Source: Agrobacterium tumefaciens
GTDB taxonomy: Bacteria; Pseudomonadota; Alphaproteobacteria; Rhizobiales; Rhizobiaceae
DNA: 64,000 nt
Assembly: GCF_013318015.2 (NCBI RefSeq)
Contig: NZ_CP115843.1
Coordinates: forward strand, 62,001-126,000
Direction of reading: 5' to 3'
The translations under genes and the position numbers were made by a program. The notes beneath the pieces are model-generated. The model was given only the letters and a program-made list of their open reading frames with translations. It was not told the DNA's origin and did no database searches. Shown piece after piece: positions 46,217-54,513 of this stretch (position 1 is the first letter of the stretch; every line of letters starts with the position of its first letter).

Positions 46217-46801
46217 ATGAAACGCTTTACCTTCATCACCGCCGCAACCGTCGCCGGTTTCTTTATGGCCGGATCTGCGCTGGTAGCCGATAGCTACGAA
46301 ATCGATCCGACCCACGCATGGGTTGGTTTCAAGACCAATCACGCCGGCTGGGCAAAGGCTCATGGTTCTTTCAAGGCCGTCTCGGGAACGATCTCCTTCG
46401 ATAAGGACGACGTCACCAAAAGCAGCGTGAAGATTATTCTCGAAGCTGCAAGCGTCGACACCAACGATGAAAAGCGCAACACGCATCTCAAGAGCCCCGA
46501 TTTCTTTAACGCCGAGGAGTTCCCGCAGATCACGTTCGAAAGCACTGCCATCGAGAAGACTGGCGAAAAGACTGCCAAGGTGACCGGCGATCTGACAATG
46601 GTCGGCACCACCAAGCCGGTTGTTCTGGATGTGACATGGAACTCTGACTCACCGCTTCCCTGGGATGCAAACACGATCAAGACCGGTTTTTCCGCGTCGG
46701 GCTCGCTGAAGGGCACGGACTTCGGCATCGCCAAAATGACCGATTTCGGTATCGGCCCGGATATCGCGATCGACATCGATCTGGAAGCCGTCAAGAAGTA
46801 A
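46217..46801 (+). CDS. YceI family periplasmic protein
   Basis: Lipocalin-like protein of 194 residues with a Sec signal peptide (KRFTFITAATVAGFFMAGSA, cleavage near ALVA). The mature part starts SYEIDPTHAWVGFKTNHAG, and LKSPDFFNAEEFPQITFEST is the family signature. YceI proteins bind polyisoprenoids and respond to stress or pH. It starts after AGGAGAGAAG. It is unrelated in sequence to the gentisate genes downstream. Confidence 0.93.
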   Translation: MKRFTFITAATVAGFFMAGSALVADSYEIDPTHAWVGFKTNHAGWAKAHGSFKAVSGTISFDKDDVTKSSVKIILEAASVDTNDEKRNTHLKSPDFFNAEEFPQITFESTAIEKTGEKTAKVTGDLTMVGTTKPVVLDVTWNSDSPLPWDANTIKTGFSASGSLKGTDFGIAKMTDFGIGPDIAIDIDLEAVKK

Positions 46802-46908
46802 CACTGGAAGTATTATGGCCGGCAGTACGCCGACCGCGAGCGCGCATCACCACGAAGGCAAGTGTGCCGAGGGAGACAGTCAAACAAGCCTCACTTTACG
46901 GAAAAATG

Positions 46909-46942
46909 TTGCATAACATAAAATAGATTGCATTATGCGCAA
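46909..46942 (+). promoter_or_regulatory. predicted IclR operator/promoter of the gentisate dioxygenase operon
   Basis: Two tandem 15-base boxes spaced 19 bases apart, TTGCATAACATAAAA and TTGCATTATGCGCAA, 42 bases before the dioxygenase start. The 34-bp block shares 23 bases with the block at 50133-50166, in the same order and spacing. The second box is a partial palindrome TTGC-N7-GCAA. TTGCAT and a downstream AT-rich hexamer could also serve as -35/-10. Confidence 0.6.
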
Positions 46943-46983
46943 AACGTCATTGACGAGGCTGCTCGGTTCAAGGAGGAACGACC

Positions 46984-48078
46984 ATGCAGGAAGGCGCAAA
47001 AAGCAATATGATGGTGCCGGATGACACGGAGGAACTGCGGCAGCTCTACGCTGACTTCGAAGCGGAACATCTGAAGCCCCTGTGGACACAGATCGACGAT
47101 CTGATGCCTGTTATCCCGAACCCCAAGGCCGAGCCGCATGTCTGGAAGTGGTCAAGGCTCTATCCGCTAGCCAAACGCTCGGGTGATCTCGTGCCGGTTG
47201 GACGCGGCGGCGAGCGACGGGCGATCGGGCTGGCCAATCCGGGACTTGGTGGCCGAGCCTATGTAAGTCCGACCCTGTGGGCGGCCATACAATATTTGGG
47301 TCCGCGGGAAACGGCGCCAGAGCACCGTCACGCGCAAAATGCCTTCCGCTTCGTCGTTGAAGGCGAGGGGGTGTGGACGGTGGTTAATGGAGATCCGGTG
47401 CGCATGAGCCGCGGCGATTTTCTTTTGACGCCCGGTTGGCATTTTCACGGACACCACAACAGCACTGACTCACCCATGGCTTGGATCGACGGACTAGACA
47501 TTCCGTTTTCCTATCAGAACGACGTCGGGTTTTTCGAGTTCGGGTCAGAAAGGGTTACCGACTACGCGACGCCCAGGTTTTCGCGCGGTGAGCGCCTCTG
47601 GTCCCATCCCGGATTGCGCCCTCTATCTGGTTTGGCCGCGACGGTTTCGTCTCCGATCGGAGCTTATCGATGGGAGCATACGGACCGCGCGTTGACGGAA
47701 CAACTGCTTCTCGAGGAGGAGGGGCAACCGGCAACCGTTGCTCAGGGACATGCCGCTGTCCGCTATGTCAATCCCACCACCGGTGGTGACGTCATGCCGA
47801 CGATACGGGCCGAGTTCCACAGGCTGCGCGCCGGGACCGTAACGCCGGGCCGACGGGAAGTTGGGTCTTCGGTATTCCAGGTTTTCGAAGGCTCGGGAGC
47901 GGTGCTGTTGAACGGCAAGGAGCACAGGCTGGAAAAGGGCGACATGTTTGTCGTTCCCTCGTGGGTGCAGTGGATATTGCAGGCCGAGAGCGAGTTCGAT
48001 CTGTTCCGGTTTTCCGACGCGCCAATCATGGAGCGCCTTCATTTCGCGCGAACCCAGATAGACGAACGGCAAGCTTAA
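46984..48078 (+). CDS. gentisate 1,2-dioxygenase
   Basis: Cupin Fe(II) ring-cleavage enzyme of 364 residues that opens gentisate to maleylpyruvate. Iron ligands His114 and His116 in TAPEHRHAQNAFRFV and His155 in GWHFHGHHNS; spacing fits known gentisate dioxygenases. The second cupin domain (about 250-350) includes RREVGSSVFQVFEGSGAVLL. It starts after AAGGAGGAACG and is followed 17 bases later by the mycothiol-type isomerase gene. It is the heart of this pathway. Confidence 0.94.
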   Translation: MQEGAKSNMMVPDDTEELRQLYADFEAEHLKPLWTQIDDLMPVIPNPKAEPHVWKWSRLYPLAKRSGDLVPVGRGGERRAIGLANPGLGGRAYVSPTLWAAIQYLGPRETAPEHRHAQNAFRFVVEGEGVWTVVNGDPVRMSRGDFLLTPGWHFHGHHNSTDSPMAWIDGLDIPFSYQNDVGFFEFGSERVTDYATPRFSRGERLWSHPGLRPLSGLAATVSSPIGAYRWEHTDRALTEQLLLEEEGQPATVAQGHAAVRYVNPTTGGDVMPTIRAEFHRLRAGTVTPGRREVGSSVFQVFEGSGAVLLNGKEHRLEKGDMFVVPSWVQWILQAESEFDLFRFSDAPIMERLHFARTQIDERQA

Positions 48079-48095
48079 GAACCGGGGGTGTCGCT

Positions 48096-48866
48096 ATGAG
48101 TATTTCAATCGACCAAGCGGCGAGGCAGGCATTGCGCGAAAGACAGGGATCCGGGGCGCGATATGATTCTCCATTCGCTCCCGCCAGTGATCTGGCCCTC
48201 GCTCGGCTGGGAACAGCCTATTTCGCGCGAAGGCTCAATGAAATGAATGCCGACGACCTTTCAGGAACTTCGATGGTTCCCGGCTGGACGAGGCGACATG
48301 TCGTTGCTTACGTCGGCTACCATGCACGGTTCCTGGCTCGCATCGTAGACGCGGCGAGGCGTGGGCTGCATCAAGAGGAACTTGTGGAGCCCGAGGCGCA
48401 AAACGAGGATCTGGATTTCGGGGCCACCTTGCCAGACCACGCCCTGCGTTACCTTTTCAAGCATTCTGCAATACATCTTGACGTTGAGTGGCGCGATGCG
48501 AACGAGACGCATTGGGCGCAACGTGTCGAAGCGCTTTCCGGGGACGAAGTGGCGGTCTCGGACACGCCCTGGCTCAGGGCCAGGGAGATATGGCTGCGGG
48601 CGATGGATTTGGGCGCCGGCGCTTCGGTTTACGATGTTCCGATACCGATGGCTTGGCGCCTGCTTCAAGAGAACGCTGGCGATCTCGCGCAAGGGGCGGG
48701 GTATTCAATCAAGCTGCGGCCGACCGACCACGAGGGTGAAATCGTCGTTGGCGCGGGTCAGTTTGAAGTCCGTGGCCGCCTTCACGATCTGCTACGTTGG
48801 GCAAGCGGGAGAGGCGCTGCCGGCGTGATCGTCGACCCGACAGTTCCTGTTCCGCATTTGTGGTAA
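48096..48866 (+). CDS. maleylpyruvate isomerase-like protein, mycothiol-dependent (MDMPI) family
   Basis: Protein of 256 residues with the DinB-like MDMPI N-terminal domain (MVPGWTRRHVVAYVGYHARF) and C-terminal segment. In the Corynebacterium glutamicum enzyme zinc is bound by His52, Glu144 and His148; here His68 and Glu164 align but the E-x3-H histidine is Arg168 (REIWLRAMDLG). It directly follows gentisate dioxygenase, the place of a maleylpyruvate isomerase. Mycothiol is an actinobacterial thiol not known in alphaproteobacteria, and a glutathione-type isomerase is encoded at 53833, so this protein may be inactive, altered or use another thiol. Confidence 0.75.
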   Translation: MSISIDQAARQALRERQGSGARYDSPFAPASDLALARLGTAYFARRLNEMNADDLSGTSMVPGWTRRHVVAYVGYHARFLARIVDAARRGLHQEELVEPEAQNEDLDFGATLPDHALRYLFKHSAIHLDVEWRDANETHWAQRVEALSGDEVAVSDTPWLRAREIWLRAMDLGAGASVYDVPIPMAWRLLQENAGDLAQGAGYSIKLRPTDHEGEIVVGAGQFEVRGRLHDLLRWASGRGAAGVIVDPTVPVPHLW

Positions 48867-48902
48867 GTGGCATCAACCCAGCGCTCTCGCCGGGAGCTTG
48901 GG

Positions 48903-49730
48903 CTATAACTGCGCGGCCGTATCGACTTTCGCCGCGCTCGATACGGCTGTAACAAACGACAGCAGCGCCTTTACGGCTGGATTGTCGGCCTCGAAAATCT
49001 GATTAGAGGTGCTGATCAGCGTCACGGCCGCCTCGGCCTCGCCCTGCCAGTTCAATATCGGCGCGGCCACCGCCCTGAGGCCCGGCACGTATTTGCCATC
49101 AACATATGCAAATCCGTCTTTTCGGATCGAAACGATCAGTCGATCGATGCTTGCCTCCGTAAGATCCAGATCGGGCCATGAGAGGCCGGCTTCCATGGCC
49201 CGCTCGATCTCCAGCCGCAGGCGCGGCGCGATCACAGTGCGTGGAAGATAAGCGAGAAAGGCACGCCCGCTCGATGATGTTAGCAACGGAAGAGTGCTTC
49301 CAAGCCCGAACGACGTCACCATCGGGCTGGGTGCCCTGCACCACCTGATGACCGTCGCGCCCTGGTTGCCCCAAACGGTCAAAAGGACGGTCATGCCGGT
49401 CTGCTCGGCGAGGTCGGAAAGGCGCTCCGATGCCTGATTGACGATGTCGATACGCCCGAGAGCTGCAATTCCGAGTGTCGCTGAAATCGGGCCAAGTTCG
49501 TAGCGCCCGGAGCGTTCTGCCTGCCGAACGAAACCTGCATGGATGAAGCTTGCCAGATACCGGTGCACCTTGCTCGGAGGCATGGATACCGTTCGGGCAA
49601 TATCTACCAGAGCGACAGGGCCATCGAAACCCGCGAGACTTTTCAAAACTACGAGCGCGGCATCCAGTGCCTGGATACCACCCCGCGCATTGCCGGCGCC
49701 ACCCATGTCCTGATCGTCCGAATTGCTCAT
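48903..49730 (-). CDS. IclR family transcriptional regulator
   Basis: Regulator of 275 residues from ATG 49730. The winged helix (about 20-75) includes ALVVLKSLAGFDGPVALVDI and PPSKVHRYLASFIHAGFV; the ligand domain runs from about 90 (SERLSDLAEQTGMTVLL) to the end (RAVAAPILNWQGEAEAAV). IclR proteins often control aromatic catabolism. It is cotranscribed with the upstream thioesterase (ATGA overlap) and flanked by two promoter regions with a shared motif, so it is the probable controller of the whole gentisate set. Confidence 0.9.
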   Translation of the reverse strand: MSNSDDQDMGGAGNARGGIQALDAALVVLKSLAGFDGPVALVDIARTVSMPPSKVHRYLASFIHAGFVRQAERSGRYELGPISATLGIAALGRIDIVNQASERLSDLAEQTGMTVLLTVWGNQGATVIRWCRAPSPMVTSFGLGSTLPLLTSSSGRAFLAYLPRTVIAPRLRLEIERAMEAGLSWPDLDLTEASIDRLIVSIRKDGFAYVDGKYVPGLRAVAAPILNWQGEAEAAVTLISTSNQIFEADNPAVKALLSFVTAVSSAAKVDTAAQL

Positions 49731-50128
49731 TCCATCCGCCTCCTGAAGTCCTCGGGTATGGCCGCACCTTTGAGAATCCCGTCGACCATTATCGCCCAAG
49801 CCCGCTGCTCGTGACCTTCCGCCACCAACGTCTCTGCGTTGAAGATCCTATAGCAGATTCGAAATTTGCGCTCTCCCCATTCGTCGATTTCGGCGAGGAT
49901 ACGAATGGCCTGATCGTATCGAACGGGAGACCGGAATTTCAGGCCGACGTCAACGAGAGGTGTGACCGCACCGTACTGCGCCATAAGCTGTCTCTGGCCC
50001 AGTTCGCGGGCGCGCAAGAATTTCTGGAAGGTGCTGTCGAGCCAATAAAAATAGTTCGGATAAAAGACGATGCCTGCCTCGTCGCAGTCGCCCCATTCGA
50101 CCTCGTAACCTGCTTCGAAAGAACTCAT
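49727..50128 (-). CDS. acyl-CoA thioesterase, 4-hydroxybenzoyl-CoA thioesterase family
   Basis: Hot-dog thioesterase of 133 residues. EVEWGDCDEAGIVFYPNYFYW carries the 4-HBT active-site Asp (GDCD) in the classic position. Start 50128 is preferred (GAGGCG nearby); ATG 50143 is possible. Its stop overlaps the IclR start by four bases. In this cluster its likely substrate is gentisyl-CoA, releasing gentisate for the dioxygenase, the step completing the CoA-dependent salicylate route. The substrate is inferred from neighbours. Confidence 0.88.
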   Translation of the reverse strand: MSSFEAGYEVEWGDCDEAGIVFYPNYFYWLDSTFQKFLRARELGQRQLMAQYGAVTPLVDVGLKFRSPVRYDQAIRILAEIDEWGERKFRICYRIFNAETLVAEGHEQRAWAIMVDGILKGAAIPEDFRRRME

Positions 50129-50132
50129 TTTG

Positions 50133-50166
50133 TTGCGCCTCATAAAATGTGTTGCGTAATATGCAA
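50133..50166. promoter_or_regulatory. predicted IclR operator/promoter between thioesterase and monooxygenase genes
   Basis: Tandem boxes TTGCGCCTCATAAAA and TTGCGTAATATGCAA, 19 bases apart, matching 46909-46942 in 23 of 34 positions. The second is a near-perfect palindrome (TTGCGTA, A, TATGCAA). The block ends 43 bases before the monooxygenase start, as at the other site (42). Part of the first box also overlaps the thioesterase ribosome site. Confidence 0.65.
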
Positions 50167-50208
50167 TATTGAGTAAGTTGGCAAAAAGCAATGTAGGAGG
50201 AGGATCCT

Positions 50209-51351
50209 ATGAGGAAGATTGCTGTTCTGGGCGGTGGACCCGGTGGGCTTTACTTTGCATATTTGTGGAAGAGCCGGCATCCGGAAGACGCGGTCACGCT
50301 GTTCGAGCAAAATCCGGAGGGAGCGACATTCGGCTTCGGTGTCGTGTTCTCCGCAAAAGCGATGGATTTCTTGCGTGCGGATGATCCGCTGACCGCCGAT
50401 CTCATCACCGAGCGCATGGAGACCTGGTCGGACATCACACTTGTTCACCGCAACGAAACCGTTGCGCTTGACGGAGTGGGGTTTTCCGCCATCGGTCGCC
50501 TAGAACTCATCTTGCTGCTCACGCAGCAAGCGCGCAGCGCTGGTGTCGATCTGCGGTTTTCCGAATTCGTGCAGTCGGCTGACGCCGTGTTGGGCTACGA
50601 TCTTGTCGTTGCCGCCGATGGCGTAAATTCTCTGGTCCGGCGGGCATTCGAAGGAGATTTCCAGACATCGACCTCGTACCTTGACGAAAAATTCGTCTGG
50701 TTCGGAACAACCAAGCGGTTCGAGACGCTGACGCAGACATTTATCGAAAACGAAAAGGGCACGTTCAACGCTCATCATTATCGCTATTCTCCAACGATGA
50801 GCACTTTCATCGTGGAGTGTGATCGCAACAGCTGGCTCAAGGCCGGTTTCGACCGCTGTTCGGCGGATGAGACGAAGCTTCGTTGCGAAGAAATGTTTGC
50901 AGACGTGCTCGACGGGCATGCTCTTGTTGCCAACAAGTCGACATGGCGCAATTTTCCCTGGATCTGGAACGGCCGATGGTCGCACCGTAACATGGTGTTG
51001 CTGGGAGATGCCCTTCACACAGCACATTACTCCATCGGTTCGGGAACGCGTCTTGCGCTCGAAGATGTGCTGGCGCTGGTCAAGTCGCTGGAGGCGCATT
51101 CGGGCGACCTGAGCAAGGCCTTGCAGGCCTACGAGGCGGATCGCCGCCCGATTGTCGAGAAGCTGGTTCGCGCAGCCCGCGACAGTGCTGCGTGGTACGC
51201 CGATTTTCCCACGCATATGAAGCTCGATCCCGTTGAATTTGCCTACAGCTACATAACGAGATCCGGTCGTATCGATGACGACAGGCTGTGGAAAATGTCT
51301 CCGCTTTTTATGGAACGTTACGAGGCAACGCGTCCTCGCCCGGCGGCCTGA
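50209..51351 (+). CDS. FAD-dependent monooxygenase, salicylyl-CoA 5-hydroxylase-like
   Basis: Flavin monooxygenase of 380 residues. GXGXXG in IAVLGGGPGGLYFAYLWKSR, the DG motif in LVVAADGVNSLVRRAF and the GD motif in VLLGDALHTAHYSIGSG. The sequence resembles the hydroxylase part of the salicylyl-CoA 5-hydroxylase and anthraniloyl-CoA monooxygenase family. The start follows AGGAGGAGG. The gene is next to an aryl-CoA ligase, a 4-HBT thioesterase and gentisate genes, which matches hydroxylation of salicylyl-CoA to gentisyl-CoA (known from Streptomyces sdg genes). Homologues are often larger, with an extra oxidoreductase domain absent here. Confidence 0.8.
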   Translation: MRKIAVLGGGPGGLYFAYLWKSRHPEDAVTLFEQNPEGATFGFGVVFSAKAMDFLRADDPLTADLITERMETWSDITLVHRNETVALDGVGFSAIGRLELILLLTQQARSAGVDLRFSEFVQSADAVLGYDLVVAADGVNSLVRRAFEGDFQTSTSYLDEKFVWFGTTKRFETLTQTFIENEKGTFNAHHYRYSPTMSTFIVECDRNSWLKAGFDRCSADETKLRCEEMFADVLDGHALVANKSTWRNFPWIWNGRWSHRNMVLLGDALHTAHYSIGSGTRLALEDVLALVKSLEAHSGDLSKALQAYEADRRPIVEKLVRAARDSAAWYADFPTHMKLDPVEFAYSYITRSGRIDDDRLWKMSPLFMERYEATRPRPAA

Positions 51352-51362
51352 GGGAGGATTAA

Positions 51363-53030
51363 ATGAACATGCAGGTACCCCCCAGATCAGGGATGGACGA
51401 TAACATCGCCGATCGCGTTCCCCGCAATGCCGCCGGAAGCGACGAAATCGGTTTTGCATTGCCTGAATTGTACAATGCGAGCTCCATACTTTTCGACAAT
51501 CTTGATCGTGGTCGTGGCGATCATCCGGCCGTCATCGGGCCTATGGGATCGCGCACCTATGCAGAGCTCTGTGCCGATGCCGCACAGTATGGTAACGCGC
51601 TTGTCACTGCCGGTTTCGAGCCAGGCGAACGTATCCTGCTGTTTCTGGATGATACGCCCAGCTATCCGGCGATCCTTTTCGGCGCCATCCGCGCGGGCTT
51701 CGTGCCGCTATTGATCAACACACTGACACCGCCGGACATCCTGAATTTCTATCTTCAAGATTCCAGCGCGCGCATTGCCTTCGTGGATGCCGGTTTCGCC
51801 GACAAATTCGATGGAACGGCCTGCAACGGCACCAGCCTTGAGCGGCTGGTCGTCGTGAACGGCGCCCCGCCTTCATTTTGTCCGGTGGCGGTGAGCGATG
51901 CGGAATTCTTCCTTGCGAATGCCGCAATTGAACTGGCGGCGTTTCCCACGAAACGCGACGATATGGCGTTCTGGCAATATTCGTCCGGATCGACCGGGCG
52001 GCCGAAGGGTATCGTGCACCTGCAGCACGACATGGCATATACCGCCGCGTCATTCTCGAAGCATGTCCTGGAACTGGGGCCGGACGATATCTGCTTTTCC
52101 GTGCCGAAGATTTTCTTCGCCTACGGTCTTGGCAACTCGCTGACGTTTCCGTTCTCTGTCGGGGCGACCAGCGTTCTGGTTGCTGGCCAGCCGAAACCGA
52201 AGGTCGTTTTCGATGCGATACGTGACTATCGCCCGACGCATTTCTTTGGGCTGCCGACCTTGTACACCGCGCTGACCAATTCGCCGGAAGCGGGGACTGC
52301 TGACCTCACAAGCCTGAAATTGTGCCTGTCGGCAGCCGAGGTTCTCTCAAACGAGGTCGCTGAAGAATGGCGCTCCCTTTCTGGGCTCGACATCATCGAG
52401 GGACTGGGTTCCACGGAAGTCCTTCATATTTACCTCTCCAACACGAAGCATTCGCGTCGCAGTGGAGCAGCGGGTCTGAAAGTGCCTGGCTACGAGATCT
52501 CCCTGCGTGATCCCGACGGCAATGAGGTGGCCGATGACGAGAGTGGCATCCTGTGGGTTCGAGGTGATTCAAACGCGCCCACCTATTGGAACCGGCCTGA
52601 CAAGACGGCTGAAACGATGCGCGCCGATGGCTGGATCTACACGTCCGATCGTATGAAGCGTGACGCCGACGGATTTTATTACTTCCTCGGAAGGGCGGAT
52701 GAATTCGTCAAGGTTTCGGGACAATGGGTTTATCCACTTGAGGTAGAGCTCTGCCTTGCAGATCATGCGGATGTCCGCGAGTGCGCAGTTCTTGCAGTGG
52801 AGATGGCCGACAGGCGCATGACGCTCCAGGCGTTCGTCGTCATCGACGGCGAGAACGAAGACAGAGCCGGCCTTGCGGAGACCCTCAAGCAGCACGTCAA
52901 GAAAACTCTTCTTCCCTACAAGTATCCGCGCACCGTCATTTTTCTCGATGAGCTGCCGAAAACCGGCACGGGAAAGATCGACCGACAGGCGCTGCGGCAA
53001 CGCGATCTTTCGCAGATTGAAACGCACTGA
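51363..53030 (+). CDS. aryl-CoA ligase, benzoate-CoA ligase family
   Basis: Adenylate-forming ligase of 555 residues. FALPELYNASSILFDNLDRG, P-loop FWQYSSGSTGRPKGIVHL, KIFFAYGLGNSLTFPF, GLGSTEVLHIYLSN and the C-terminal PKTGTGKIDRQALR mark the benzoate-CoA ligase (BadA/BclA) branch. In this cluster it probably activates salicylate. It follows the monooxygenase by 11 bases. Other aromatic acids cannot be excluded from the sequence. Confidence 0.88.
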   Translation: MNMQVPPRSGMDDNIADRVPRNAAGSDEIGFALPELYNASSILFDNLDRGRGDHPAVIGPMGSRTYAELCADAAQYGNALVTAGFEPGERILLFLDDTPSYPAILFGAIRAGFVPLLINTLTPPDILNFYLQDSSARIAFVDAGFADKFDGTACNGTSLERLVVVNGAPPSFCPVAVSDAEFFLANAAIELAAFPTKRDDMAFWQYSSGSTGRPKGIVHLQHDMAYTAASFSKHVLELGPDDICFSVPKIFFAYGLGNSLTFPFSVGATSVLVAGQPKPKVVFDAIRDYRPTHFFGLPTLYTALTNSPEAGTADLTSLKLCLSAAEVLSNEVAEEWRSLSGLDIIEGLGSTEVLHIYLSNTKHSRRSGAAGLKVPGYEISLRDPDGNEVADDESGILWVRGDSNAPTYWNRPDKTAETMRADGWIYTSDRMKRDADGFYYFLGRADEFVKVSGQWVYPLEVELCLADHADVRECAVLAVEMADRRMTLQAFVVIDGENEDRAGLAETLKQHVKKTLLPYKYPRTVIFLDELPKTGTGKIDRQALRQRDLSQIETH

Positions 53031-53107
53031 ATGGCAGCCGCCGCTGCCATGCGCCGCTCCTCGGCCAGTGACCCTTGATTTGCAAGATGAACAGAATGGA
53101 ACACTCG

Positions 53108-53836
53108 ATGTCTACTTTCGAATTCGAACCACAGGTACCTGCATCCATCGCGATCAGCGACAGCCAGAACCGCTTTCCCGTACGCCGGATCTTCTGCGTC
53201 GGTCGAAATTACGCCGCCCATGCTCGCGAAATGGGGAAGGATCCCGACCGTGAACCGCCGTTCTTCTTCACCAAACCAGCCGACGCGGTCGCGGACAGCG
53301 GCAGCGCGATCCCCTATCCGCCGGAGACCAGTGATTTCCATTATGAAATAGAACTTGTCATCGCGATCGGAAAGGATTGCGTCTCAGTGTCGAAGGAAGA
53401 AGCGCTGGATACCGTGTGGGGTTACGGCGTCGGAATCGATCTGACGCGGCGCGATCTGCAACTCTCCGCCCGTGACAAGGGCAGGCCGTGGGACTGGGGC
53501 AAGGCGTTCGACCTTTCCGCACCCTGCGCACCGCTGAAGCGTGTCTCAGAGGTCGGCCATGTCGATAAGGGCCGGATCTGGCTTGCCGTCAACGGGACCA
53601 TCCGCCAGGACGCCGACGTGGCTGAACTGATCTGGGACGTTCCCGAAATCATTTCGATCCTCTCGCAATCGATGTCCCTGAAACGCGGCGACCTCATCAT
53701 GACGGGGACGCCGGCGGGTGTTGGGGCAATTGTTGCCGGAGACAAGGTGACCGGCGGAATCGACGGCCTTGGCGAGATTGAAATCAATATCCTCGAAGCG
53801 GCATCACCCGCGAACCGCCGGGAGAATGCGGCATGA
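53108..53836 (+). CDS. fumarylpyruvate hydrolase (fumarylacetoacetate hydrolase family)
   Basis: FAH-family hydrolase of 242 residues that cleaves fumarylpyruvate to fumarate and pyruvate. VGRNYAAHAREMG, metal ligands Glu80, Glu82 and Asp111 (FHYEIELVIAIG, GYGVGIDLTRRDLQ) and the C-terminal LIMTGTPAGVGAI are all present. ATG 53108 is the family start; upstream in-frame ATG 53087 is possible. Its stop overlaps the next gene by four bases. Confidence 0.9.
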   Translation: MSTFEFEPQVPASIAISDSQNRFPVRRIFCVGRNYAAHAREMGKDPDREPPFFFTKPADAVADSGSAIPYPPETSDFHYEIELVIAIGKDCVSVSKEEALDTVWGYGVGIDLTRRDLQLSARDKGRPWDWGKAFDLSAPCAPLKRVSEVGHVDKGRIWLAVNGTIRQDADVAELIWDVPEIISILSQSMSLKRGDLIMTGTPAGVGAIVAGDKVTGGIDGLGEIEINILEAASPANRRENAA

Positions 53837-54483
53837 GCCGACCGGTTCTGCACAATTACTATCGCAGTTCGACATCCTACCGGGTGCGGATCGCGCTGGC
53901 GATGAAAGGTGTCGACTACGACTACGAGGCATTTCATCTGCGCAAGGGCGACCAGCGCTCGGAGCGGTTCCTGAAGCTCAATCCGCAGGGGCTCGTTCCG
54001 GCGCTTACCTGGAGCGACGGGGAGATCATAACCCAGTCGCTGGCGATCATCGAATATCTTGACGAGATCATTCCGGAGCCGCCGCTTCTGCCCGCCGATC
54101 CGGCCGGGCGGCAGCGCGTCCGCAGCCTGTCGCAGATCGTTGCCCTGGATATTCATCCAATCAACAATCTACGGGTCCTCGGCTATCTGAAAGAACACTT
54201 CGGAGCTGGCGAGGAGGCTCAGGCCACATGGTTCAGGCATTGGGTGACGGAGGCATTCGACGCAATGGAGCAGCGGCTTGCGAACGAGCCGGGCACTGGC
54301 CGCTTCTGCCATGGCGATACAGTTTCGCTTGCCGATATCTGCCTTGCTGCACAATTGACCAACAACAAGCGGTTCGGTGTCGATATGACACCCTATCCAC
54401 AGATCACGAGAATAGGAGAGGAACTGGAACGGCTTGACGCCTTCCAGACGGCTGCGCCCGCGCGTCAGCCGGACAACGAATGA
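53833..54483 (+). CDS. maleylpyruvate/maleylacetoacetate isomerase, zeta-class GST
   Basis: Glutathione-dependent isomerase of 216 residues. The zeta signature YYRSSTSYRVRIALAMKG (the usual SSCSWRVR box with Ser12-Thr14-Ser15) and the LNPQGLVPALTWSDG cis-Pro region are intact. It converts maleylpyruvate to fumarylpyruvate. Translationally coupled to the hydrolase gene through ATGA. This is the second isomerase candidate in the cluster, the other being the MDMPI-like protein at 48096. Confidence 0.9.
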   Translation: MSRPVLHNYYRSSTSYRVRIALAMKGVDYDYEAFHLRKGDQRSERFLKLNPQGLVPALTWSDGEIITQSLAIIEYLDEIIPEPPLLPADPAGRQRVRSLSQIVALDIHPINNLRVLGYLKEHFGAGEEAQATWFRHWVTEAFDAMEQRLANEPGTGRFCHGDTVSLADICLAAQLTNNKRFGVDMTPYPQITRIGEELERLDAFQTAAPARQPDNE

Positions 54484-54513
54484 CATTTTGATCGTTTCTC
54501 TAGGGAGGAGACT

